Shown in pieces: positions 43,211 through 51,254 of a stretch of DNA of 64,000 bases. The first letter of the stretch is position 1. Each line of letters begins with the position of its first letter. The notes beneath the pieces were generated by a model. The model worked only from the letters and a program-made list of their open reading frames with translations, made no database searches and was not told the origin of the DNA. The stretch comes from Bacteroidota bacterium. Its GTDB lineage: Bacteria; Bacteroidota; Ignavibacteria; Ignavibacteriales; Melioribacteraceae. A program made the position numbers and the translations under genes. The stretch lies in NCBI GenBank assembly GCA_021820065.1, contig JAKAEE010000001.1, positions 86,906-150,905 on the forward strand, in the 5' to 3' direction.

Positions 43211-44335
43211 ATGTTACACGAAATAAAAAAATATTTTTGTCTTGCTGGTTTGTGTCTTTGCTTATTTCAGAATCCGATTCTGCCGCAGCGTCTTACCAAC
43301 GACGGCTGGTCCGCACAAATTTTCTATGTGTCCCAGGCAACAATAAACATTTACGAAACTCCTTCCGCCGAGGCAAAGGTTACCGGGCATTACGTTTATC
43401 TTGAAAAGGTTTTGGTGTTAATTGATAATGGCAACACGAAACATTTTGCCGATCCGGCAGGCAGGTTTGGGTGGCAGAAAGTTCTTTATCCTAAAAAAGG
43501 TTATGTGGAAGATAAATTTCTAATCACCACTCAAAAGAAATTAGAAATAGATAAAAAGTATGGATACAAAGAGGAGATCGGCACCGACGGCTGGCAATAT
43601 GAATTTAGATTTTGCAATAAGGATTATTCGTTTGTTAAAGGGCTTCCGGGTTACCAATCGCAAAACGTTGGCATCGTATCCAGTGGAGAAAAAGTTTTGA
43701 CAATTGCCGACGAGATTAACAACAATAAAGTGTGGACGAAAATACTTTACCCGTTTGACGGTTATATTCTTTCACAGGACATTCTTGCAGACGTGGGAGA
43801 TTTATACGTCGGCGTTGGCGGGCTATACGGCATCTCTCAAATTCCGTACGAAAAGAATTTTAAGAATTTAAAAAATCCGTTGGGCGGATTTTTAGAGTTC
43901 TCAAAAACAAATTGGCGGCTGGGTTTCAGAATTGGATACAGCTATGCCGAGTCAAACATCTCAACTTACATACTTAAATCAAACCTCCTATATCTTCAGA
44001 TTCGTTACAATCTTATTAGTGTGTTCAATAATCATTTAAGTGCATACGCTGTTGCAGGCGGATGCTACTGGTTCTCAAGTTTTCAAAACACAAAATACCC
44101 AACATTAACTTCATACTTCCCGCTGGAAAAAGATAGCGGTCCCGGATACCTGGCCGGCGGCGGATTAACTTACACGCTTTACAATTTTTTCATAGACGTT
44201 CAATATTTCTTATTTGGCTCGCGGATGGCTGTCTTCGGAAAGGAACCATTGCCCGGCGAGTTTAGCAATCAATACAAATTGTACCCGGGCGGCAATCAGG
44301 TAAACGTAATGTTTGGATATAGATGGATTTTTTAG
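43211..44335 (+). CDS. Exported protein with SH3-like repeats and C-terminal barrel domain
   Basis: A 374-residue exported protein; the leader (~1-27) ends near ILPQR. Two bacterial SH3-like segments follow (AQIFYVSQATINIYETPS...GYVEDKFL and GLPGYQSQNVGIVSSGEKVL...WTKILYPFDGYIL). The last ~180 residues alternate hydrophobic and polar positions and end in NVMFGYRWIF, the aromatic end expected of an outer-membrane barrel. It is first in a four-gene rightward operon of envelope proteins, 10 bases before the next ATG. The specific family is not recognised. Confidence 0.75.
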   Translation: MLHEIKKYFCLAGLCLCLFQNPILPQRLTNDGWSAQIFYVSQATINIYETPSAEAKVTGHYVYLEKVLVLIDNGNTKHFADPAGRFGWQKVLYPKKGYVEDKFLITTQKKLEIDKKYGYKEEIGTDGWQYEFRFCNKDYSFVKGLPGYQSQNVGIVSSGEKVLTIADEINNNKVWTKILYPFDGYILSQDILADVGDLYVGVGGLYGISQIPYEKNFKNLKNPLGGFLEFSKTNWRLGFRIGYSYAESNISTYILKSNLLYLQIRYNLISVFNNHLSAYAVAGGCYWFSSFQNTKYPTLTSYFPLEKDSGPGYLAGGGLTYTLYNFFIDVQYFLFGSRMAVFGKEPLPGEFSNQYKLYPGGNQVNVMFGYRWIF

Positions 44336-44345
44336 GAACGGAGTT

Positions 44346-46067
44346 ATGAACTCGGAAATTAAACTATCAACACGTGTTAAGAAAATTGGCGCTTTTGTTT
44401 TCGTCATAATCTTTTCGTTTTTGATTGGATGCACCAAAGAAAATTTTGTCGAGCCGGTCGATCCGTTTGTTGATCAAGATCTCAAATCCAACCCCGATGT
44501 TTTCACAATTGGGCAAGGCAATAGTGCATTAAAAATTAAAACGAATCCCGCAAACGTAATCAACACAGAAAACGGTGTACGAATTAAGGGGACAATTTTT
44601 GTCGAGAATTCTAAATACGGAGATATGCCTTTATCAACGGGCGATTTTGAGCTGGTTAAAACCGGTACCAACAATTTTTATTCAAATATAACCGGCTTTT
44701 CGAAGGTTCAATTACCTCATGAAGGACTCTTAAAAGATTTACAGATGGTTGGATTGCCGGCTGCGGCATTGGGTTTCAAAAAAGGGAGCGACTTTGATAC
44801 GGGAGCTTTCAACTGGCCGGTAAATCCCGACCATTATTATTTCTATTACGAAAACACCGACAACAATCCGTTCCAAGCGGAGGTAACAAAATCTTCTTTC
44901 AAAAACATAAAGAAGATTGCTATTGATCCAACCGATCCGTTTACTTTTTTCACTTGCGATTTTACCGGAACAAAACTCGGCGATCTTTCAGATGTTGGGT
45001 TAGCGGTATCGACACAAGGTTTAATTCCTTTTGATCCGCTGGTTAAGCTGGGCAATATTCGGGGGTTCAACGGCAATCTTTATTTTACCGGAACTATACC
45101 ACTGCAATCTTACCCAATTGCATTTACCGGCGAAGCTTGCCTTGCATTCAACTCCGGTGATCCAAACGGCATTAAGAATTTCTTCTCGGGAAATAATACA
45201 AATTTTAAACTGGGATTGAACGGACAAGCAACTTTTGATAACACCGCTCTTGATTGGTTAAATGTTCAGGTTGTCTTGGGGCAAGCAACTTTGGTTCTAA
45301 GTGTAAACCAATCCGGTGATACTGATATTCAATTTGCAGGAATGCGCGAACTACCTCCATCTACACCGAGCGATTTTCTATACCAAATTATCGGGCAAGA
45401 CTGGAATTTCCTCGATTATCTTGTTCCGATTCAACAAAAGGAAACTTTTTACGGAAGGATCGGCACAAAACTTTCCGATTGGAAATTAGGATTCAAATCC
45501 GAATCAAGCTTAAACCTGCCAGGCAATATTCATTTAGATATGGGAAAAACCCAGCTTGAAATTTCTTCTTCACAGATGTATTTCTTGGGAGAAGCCGTTG
45601 TAGGCGGACTTAACAGAGTCGGCGTTGAAGGTTATGCAAATAAGAACGGCGACTTCAAGCTGACCGGCTACGGCACAAGCAGTTTGCATTCCCACGCAGG
45701 TAAACTCTCTATCGGATATTACCTTGGAATAACCGTAACAGTTCAGTACGAAAACGGCAATTTTACTTTTACGGGCGACTTCAAGTTCAAAGGTGAAGCA
45801 TGTGTTACAATTGCAAAACACGATTTCTGCGCAAGCATTTCCGTTTCAGGTAACGTTACAATTTCCTCCGATGGATCGTTCAAAATTTGTTTTTCTATCG
45901 GCATCGGAAAACTTGGTTTCGACGTCTGCGTCAGTTACGACCGCAACAGTAATGCTGTTGGCGAACTATTCGATCAGACAATGACTGCAACGGAAATTCC
46001 GTTAGAACAGGTTCCTCTTGAAAATAGATTTCCGGCAGTTGAGTGCGATGCGGGACAAATTAAGTAA
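44346..46067 (+). CDS. Large lipoprotein of unknown function
   Basis: A 573-residue lipoprotein: the signal peptide ends in the lipobox FLIGC with CTKENF after it. The mature part is rich in Gly, Asn and beta-strand-forming residues with recurring phrases such as FTGDFKFKGEA and GNVTISSDGSFKICFSIG, suggesting a long beta-rich structure. I recognise no known domain. ATG 44346 starts the signal peptide and has AGGA upstream. It is second in the envelope operon and stands 26 bases before the repeat lipoprotein. Confidence 0.78.
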   Translation: MNSEIKLSTRVKKIGAFVFVIIFSFLIGCTKENFVEPVDPFVDQDLKSNPDVFTIGQGNSALKIKTNPANVINTENGVRIKGTIFVENSKYGDMPLSTGDFELVKTGTNNFYSNITGFSKVQLPHEGLLKDLQMVGLPAAALGFKKGSDFDTGAFNWPVNPDHYYFYYENTDNNPFQAEVTKSSFKNIKKIAIDPTDPFTFFTCDFTGTKLGDLSDVGLAVSTQGLIPFDPLVKLGNIRGFNGNLYFTGTIPLQSYPIAFTGEACLAFNSGDPNGIKNFFSGNNTNFKLGLNGQATFDNTALDWLNVQVVLGQATLVLSVNQSGDTDIQFAGMRELPPSTPSDFLYQIIGQDWNFLDYLVPIQQKETFYGRIGTKLSDWKLGFKSESSLNLPGNIHLDMGKTQLEISSSQMYFLGEAVVGGLNRVGVEGYANKNGDFKLTGYGTSSLHSHAGKLSIGYYLGITVTVQYENGNFTFTGDFKFKGEACVTIAKHDFCASISVSGNVTISSDGSFKICFSIGIGKLGFDVCVSYDRNSNAVGELFDQTMTATEIPLEQVPLENRFPAVECDAGQIK

Positions 46068-46093
46068 TTTTTTTTGAATCGCGGAGTGCGGCT

Positions 46094-47344
46094 ATGTTTA
46101 AGAAAATATTTTTGATGATTTCTGCTTTGGTGATCTTCGCGTTTTGTTTTTCGTGCAACAAAACCCATGAAGAAGATTATACTTATTCGATTGATCGGGT
46201 GTGGTGGACCGACAGCATTGATACAAATCAAGACCATTATGTTCAATCGAAGCGACTTAATTTTGATTTGCGGATTCAAGAGAATGTAACGCGCACCGTG
46301 AACGCGCGCGTTTTTTATAAGCTGCATGATGCATCAAGTTTTACTTTCTATGCTTTCTTGGGAGAACACACAGCTAACGGCTCCGATTCAAAAAATCTTT
46401 TTTTCATTCCAATCGGAAACCCAAATAAAGAATTGCCGAGAGGAAACTATGATTTTAAAATAGAAGTTTATGAAGCCGGTAACACGCGCATTGAAGCAAC
46501 CACCGGTCAAAAAGACAGCGTTCTTCTCACTATGCAGCGCTTCGAGCAGTCGTCCAATGATAAGAACTACTCTATCAACGTGCGGTGGTCCAATCAGTTT
46601 GACCGAAGCAACAACTCGTTTTGGCGTTACGCAAAACTTATTCTCAACGTTGATGTTGACGCGCCGCTGACAAAAAATGTTTATGCAAAGCTGTACTATA
46701 AAAAGAGTGTGGAGACTGTGTACAAAATCTATCACGAGTTTCCAAACTTTTCAATTTACGATCAGAATGTGCAAGATACGGTTTCATGTTTCGTTGGAAC
46801 ACCGACCATTGAACTTGAACACGGTACGTATGATTTCAAAATTGAATTGTATGAATCGGCAAACAATATTTTAGTCGCACTGGCGGATGAATCTACGCCT
46901 GAACTTAACGATGTGAAATTCGAATCTGAAAAAGACGACTCATATTTCTACACAATTTCAAAAGTGTGGTGGTCGGATCAGGTTGACTTAGACGGCGACA
47001 CTTACACACAATTTCGGAAACTCAATTTTGCTGTGGAAGTTGACAAAAACGAATCGCGCACAATTTTCGCAAAGATTTATTACATGCCTCCGGATACATC
47101 CGACTATTTGAAATACGATTCGACTGCTAACTTTACTATTACGGGAAAACTTCCAACCAACATTTACAGTTCCAACATCGGGTATTCTATACAACTGGAT
47201 AGCGCCAAGTACAATTTCTTGATCTCAATTTATGAACCAACGGCAGATACGGTCGAAGCTTTTCAAACTTCCGTCAGCAGTTCAACCGACACGACGATGG
47301 CAAATCAAAAATTTGAAGTTCTCACTCACGATATAAAAAAATGA
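46094..47344 (+). CDS. Lipoprotein with three ~125-residue tandem repeats
   Basis: A 416-residue lipoprotein (lipobox FCFSC, then NKTHEE). Three related units begin YSIDRVWWTDSID (~31), YSINVRWSNQFD (~155) and YTISKVWWSDQVD (~288). Each continues with a strand like LNFDLRIQENVTRTVNARVFY and ends with DFKIEVYE- or FLISIYE-type text followed by a variable linker. The W-S-D-Q-V-D-x-D-x-D pattern resembles the start of choice-of-anchor-type beta domains in other phyla (resemblance only). It overlaps the OmpA-like gene by four bases, so the two products may act together. Confidence 0.8.
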   Translation: MFKKIFLMISALVIFAFCFSCNKTHEEDYTYSIDRVWWTDSIDTNQDHYVQSKRLNFDLRIQENVTRTVNARVFYKLHDASSFTFYAFLGEHTANGSDSKNLFFIPIGNPNKELPRGNYDFKIEVYEAGNTRIEATTGQKDSVLLTMQRFEQSSNDKNYSINVRWSNQFDRSNNSFWRYAKLILNVDVDAPLTKNVYAKLYYKKSVETVYKIYHEFPNFSIYDQNVQDTVSCFVGTPTIELEHGTYDFKIELYESANNILVALADESTPELNDVKFESEKDDSYFYTISKVWWSDQVDLDGDTYTQFRKLNFAVEVDKNESRTIFAKIYYMPPDTSDYLKYDSTANFTITGKLPTNIYSSNIGYSIQLDSAKYNFLISIYEPTADTVEAFQTSVSSSTDTTMANQKFEVLTHDIKK

Positions 47345-49038
47345 TACAATCTTGCTCAAATATTTTAAAAGTGTTTTCGATCTTGCTGCTGTTTAGCGCG
47401 GGCATTTTGAACGCACAAAAAAATCAAGAGGAGCTATTTAATGAAGCTTCGTCATCTTTAAATCTGGTTGTGGATGAATCCGGCGACGTTCTATTTCCAA
47501 AAGAATACGCAGATGCCGTTTCGCATTATCAAACCGCAGTAAAGTATAAAGAGAAAAGTAAATCGCCCGCTGATATTCAGATAGAATTGGAAAAGGTGAT
47601 AAGTATATTAACCAAGATAAACGATTCGGTTGAAGAAAGATCTAAAACATTCGGAACGGTATTAATAGCGAGGCAAACCGCTGTTGAATCCAGCGCCGAT
47701 AGGTACGCGATAAAATATTGGAATGCCGCCGAAGATAAATTTATGAATGCAATTGAAGATCATTCGGATAACGATTACGAAGACGTTCAAAACGCGATTC
47801 CGCCTGTGCTCGACAATTACTACAACGCAAAAAAATATGCGGATTTTGCAAACAACTTGGCGTTCCATTGGACGCCGCTAAATAATGCAAATGCATCGTT
47901 GGCAAATTTGCTGGCACCGTTAAGTTATTTGCATGGTGCGGCTAAGTTAGATAAGATTTTAGAAAGCATTTCCGGCGGCGAAGATATGGATCAAATAAAA
48001 ATTTCCGTTGATGATGCCTCTGCGTTGTTCAACAAATCTACAGAGAACGCCAAGAAGTTTTCCGGCAGGTATTCTGGTTTATTGCGAATTAGAAAAGACG
48101 CCGAGACCGCCGGAGCTGAAATTTATGCCTCGGATTTATGGAATGCCGCCGAAGAAATTCTTTCTGAAACTGCTTTGGCGTTCGAGAAAGACCGGACCGA
48201 GCGCGCCGTCGAATCATCCCTAGATGCGGCATTAAAATATCTTGAAGCAAAACATCTTGCCGTTAGAAAACAAATTCTTTCGAAAACGGATGAACTTATT
48301 CGGCTTGCGGAAAAAGAAGACGCCGACGAATACGCTCCAAAAACTTTTAACGAAAGCAAATTTTTGGCGAAATCTGTTACTGACATGATCTACAGCGACG
48401 ATTATGATTACTCGAATCTAAAAAATCTTGCAGCACAAGCTGAGGCGAAAGCTGTTCTGGCTATAAATGTCTCGCGTACAATTAAAGAGGTTGATTCCAA
48501 TAAAAACTCTTGGGAAGATTTAATTCTTGCATGGAACATTTTTGGAAATCGCGACAACATCGCACATGAAAAGCAAACCGAATATGCACTGCCTGTAACA
48601 AAAGAAGTTGGCGGCGCTGCACAAACAAAGAGAATTCCTTCCGAAGTTGCCGGCATATTTAATCCCAACGAAGCTGAGATTCTGGAAAGCGGTGACGAAA
48701 TTATTTTACGCATAACCGGCATAAAGTTTCAGTGGCTTGGCTACTCGCTTGACGATAATGCAGAGAAGATTTTGGACAGAGCAATTCAAGTTCTGAAATA
48801 TTTTCCTTCTTCTACTATTACAGTTGCCGGACATAACGATTATGTTGCGGCTAAAATTTTCAATCAAGAAATCTCTCAGAGAAGAGCCGATAACGTGCGC
48901 ACATACATTTTACTGCATTCGAATATTGATCCCGATAGAATTGTCGCTGTGGGATATGGAGAAACCCTGCCCATCACAAATGATAAAACATTTGAAGGAA
49001 GAGAAAAAAACCGGCGGATAGAATTAATCATCAAATGA
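47341..49038 (+). CDS. OmpA-family protein with helical repeat domain
   Basis: A 565-residue exported protein (leader to ~27, GILNAQ). The long middle (~30-430) is helical with recurring units of the form LIARQTAVESSADRYAIKYW-NAAEDKF (compare RKDAETAGAEIYASDLW-NAAEEIL), so at least two copies of a repeated bundle exist. The C-terminal OmpA domain (~455-565) shows ITVAGHND, SQRRADNVRTYIL, RIVAVGYGETLPI and NRRIELIIK, which bind peptidoglycan. It could anchor the lipoprotein operon to the cell wall. The start overlaps the previous stop (ATGA). Confidence 0.87.
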   Translation: MIQSCSNILKVFSILLLFSAGILNAQKNQEELFNEASSSLNLVVDESGDVLFPKEYADAVSHYQTAVKYKEKSKSPADIQIELEKVISILTKINDSVEERSKTFGTVLIARQTAVESSADRYAIKYWNAAEDKFMNAIEDHSDNDYEDVQNAIPPVLDNYYNAKKYADFANNLAFHWTPLNNANASLANLLAPLSYLHGAAKLDKILESISGGEDMDQIKISVDDASALFNKSTENAKKFSGRYSGLLRIRKDAETAGAEIYASDLWNAAEEILSETALAFEKDRTERAVESSLDAALKYLEAKHLAVRKQILSKTDELIRLAEKEDADEYAPKTFNESKFLAKSVTDMIYSDDYDYSNLKNLAAQAEAKAVLAINVSRTIKEVDSNKNSWEDLILAWNIFGNRDNIAHEKQTEYALPVTKEVGGAAQTKRIPSEVAGIFNPNEAEILESGDEIILRITGIKFQWLGYSLDDNAEKILDRAIQVLKYFPSSTITVAGHNDYVAAKIFNQEISQRRADNVRTYILLHSNIDPDRIVAVGYGETLPITNDKTFEGREKNRRIELIIK

Positions 49039-49431
49039 AATTCGCTCATAAGTTTTTTCTCTCTGTTAAAAAAAGATCATAAAATTTTCTTCTCCAAAAT
49101 TAAGTACAGAAGAGCCGAACGTCCACAATGCTTGACATAATATCCGCTTTTAATTACTTTGCACTCACTTTATGAAACAGAAAAAAATAAATACTAACAG
49201 ACAGACGTATATACTAGAAATGTTTTGGTGTCCCTCGGAGCTACTTGTTAGACGCCGGGTGTTAACTACTTAATATTCGAAAAATATTTTTTAGTTAATC
49301 CCGCCAAGGCGGGATTTTTGTTTTATAGCTCTCCTTTCGGTGCAGAGTCGGTAAAAAAGAAACCTTTACAACAATAGTTTTGTTAGCCAATTACCTCTAA
49401 TGTTCTGGCTTACAAAATATCTATAACTAGC
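49039..49431. other. Intergenic region with possible small RNA
   Basis: A 393-base gap. TTGACA (49132-49137) and TACTTT (49155-49160), 17 bases apart, could start a transcript. It would contain a GC-rich block (GTGTCCCTCGGAGC...GACGCCGGGTG) and a stem TTAACTA/TAGTTAA enclosing AATATT/AATATT, and end at the terminator near 49316. No protein frame is convincing. Confidence 0.4.
49297..49325 (+). terminator. Intrinsic terminator in the OmpA-GGT gap
   Basis: AATCCCGCC pairs with GGCGGGATT over a 2-base loop, followed by TTTGTTTT. It lies about 260 bases after the OmpA-like gene, so it may end either a long 3' untranslated region or a separate small RNA. Confidence 0.82.
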
Positions 49432-49443
49432 GTGGAGTCTCGG

Positions 49444-51189
49444 ATGATTAATTTTTCCAGAATCTTCTCCTCAAAACTACTTGGCGGATTTTTTAACGGG
49501 TTGCTGATAGTCTTTGTTTTGAACGCAACTACTTTCTCTCAAAATTCAAATCTTGTTAGAAGCAAACACGGAATGGTTGTCTCAGCAAGCGAAATCGCTT
49601 CTCAAGTCGGCGCAAAAATTATGGAGAAGGGCGGCAACGCCGTTGACGCCGCGGTTGCAGTTGGATTTGCGCTGGCAGTTACTTATCCGTTCGCCGGAAA
49701 TATCGGCGGGGGCGGTTTCATGGTTATTCATTTAAAGAATGGAAAGAATACCACTATTGATTTCCGGGAAAAAGCGCCGCTTACCGCAACAAGAGATATG
49801 TACCTTGACAAAAACGGTAATTATGTCCCGGCATTAAGTCAAGAAGGAACAACATCTGCCGGCGTACCCGGAAGCGTTGCCGGATTAATTTACGCTCTCA
49901 AGAAATACGGAACGATGCCGCTTGTAAAAGTAATTCAACCCGCTATTGAACTGGCAAAGAACGGATGGAAGCTTGATTACAAAACTGCAGAATCATTCAA
50001 AACTTTTTTGCCCGACTTTAAGAAATATCCAGCTTCATATAAAATATTTTCTAAAGACGGCGTTCCATATCAAGAGGGAGAATTATTTAAGCAGACAGAC
50101 TTAGCGAGTTCTCTTGAGCTCATAAAAGAAAAAGGAGACGATGGTTTTTACAAAGGAAAAACGGCGGAGCTGCTTGTTAAACAAATCAAATCTATGGGCG
50201 GATACATTTCTCAAGCAGACCTTAATGAATACAAACCCGTTGAGAGAATTCCTGTTGAGGGAACATACCGCGGTTACAAAATTGTATCAATGCCTCCTTC
50301 CAGTTCCGGCGGAATTGCTTTGATAGAAATGCTGAACATTCTCGAAAACTATCACTTCTCAAAAGACGATTGGGGAAGCAGCGAGTACATTCATAGACTT
50401 GTTGAAGCGATGAAATACACTTACGCCGATAGAACTTTTCTTTTGGGTGACGAAGATTTTTTCAAAGTACCAAAGAAAGGTTTGATATCGAAAGCATACG
50501 CAAAAACAATCTTCGATAAAATAGAAGAACACAAAGACGAAGCGGTTCCTTCCAAAGAAATAAAGGCGGGCAACCCGCAAAAATTTGTTGAGAGCAACGA
50601 AACAACTCACTACTCGGTTTACGATGAAAACGGAAATGCAGTAAGCGTTACAACAACTATAAATTCCGCATTCGGTTCCAAAATTGTTGTTGACGGCGCG
50701 GGATTTTTGTTGAACAACGAGATGGACGATTTCAGCGCCAAGCCGGGAGTGCCGAATCAATTCGGTTTGATGGGAACGGAAGGAAACTCAATCCAACCGG
50801 GCAAGAGACCTCTTAGTTCTATGACACCCACCATAGTTTTAAAAGATGATAAACCGTTCATCATCATCGGTTCGCCGGGCGGTTCAAGAATCATCACCAC
50901 AGTGCTTCAAGTAATAATGAATTGCGTCGACTTCGGCATGAATATAGCCGAGGCAATCTCGGCTCCAAGAATTCATCATCAATGGATGCCGGATGAAATC
51001 TTTTATGAAAATTATTCCTTTCCGAAAGACGTGAGAATTAATCTTGAGAAGATGGGTTACAAGTTTGAAGATGCTAATCTAAAATTTACAATTCTCGGAT
51101 TAGCGGAGGGAATAATGATTGACAATGGCAGTCATATAATTTTTGGCGCATCAGATCCAAGAGGCAGCGGGGCAGCGGTCGGTTTCTGA
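49444..51189 (+). CDS. ggt: Gamma-glutamyltransferase
   Basis: A 581-residue exported N-terminal-nucleophile hydrolase that cleaves gamma-glutamyl bonds such as that in glutathione. The leader (~1-30) is followed by the family blocks GGNAVDAAVAVGFAL, GNIGGGGFMV, DFREKAP and GTTSAGVPGSVAGL. Autocleavage is expected before Thr387 in ETTHYSVYD, creating the small subunit with LLNNEMDDFSAKPG, PLSSMTPTIV and IIGSPGGSRI. The lid-loop residues before the C-terminus are ordinary. ATG 49444 has GGAG six bases upstream; a GTG at 49432 is less likely. Confidence 0.96.
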   Translation: MINFSRIFSSKLLGGFFNGLLIVFVLNATTFSQNSNLVRSKHGMVVSASEIASQVGAKIMEKGGNAVDAAVAVGFALAVTYPFAGNIGGGGFMVIHLKNGKNTTIDFREKAPLTATRDMYLDKNGNYVPALSQEGTTSAGVPGSVAGLIYALKKYGTMPLVKVIQPAIELAKNGWKLDYKTAESFKTFLPDFKKYPASYKIFSKDGVPYQEGELFKQTDLASSLELIKEKGDDGFYKGKTAELLVKQIKSMGGYISQADLNEYKPVERIPVEGTYRGYKIVSMPPSSSGGIALIEMLNILENYHFSKDDWGSSEYIHRLVEAMKYTYADRTFLLGDEDFFKVPKKGLISKAYAKTIFDKIEEHKDEAVPSKEIKAGNPQKFVESNETTHYSVYDENGNAVSVTTTINSAFGSKIVVDGAGFLLNNEMDDFSAKPGVPNQFGLMGTEGNSIQPGKRPLSSMTPTIVLKDDKPFIIIGSPGGSRIITTVLQVIMNCVDFGMNIAEAISAPRIHHQWMPDEIFYENYSFPKDVRINLEKMGYKFEDANLKFTILGLAEGIMIDNGSHIIFGASDPRGSGAAVGF

Positions 51190-51254
51190 TAGATCAATAA
51201 AGCAATAATACATATCAAATTATTATTTCATCTATCTATATAAGAGGAGGATGT

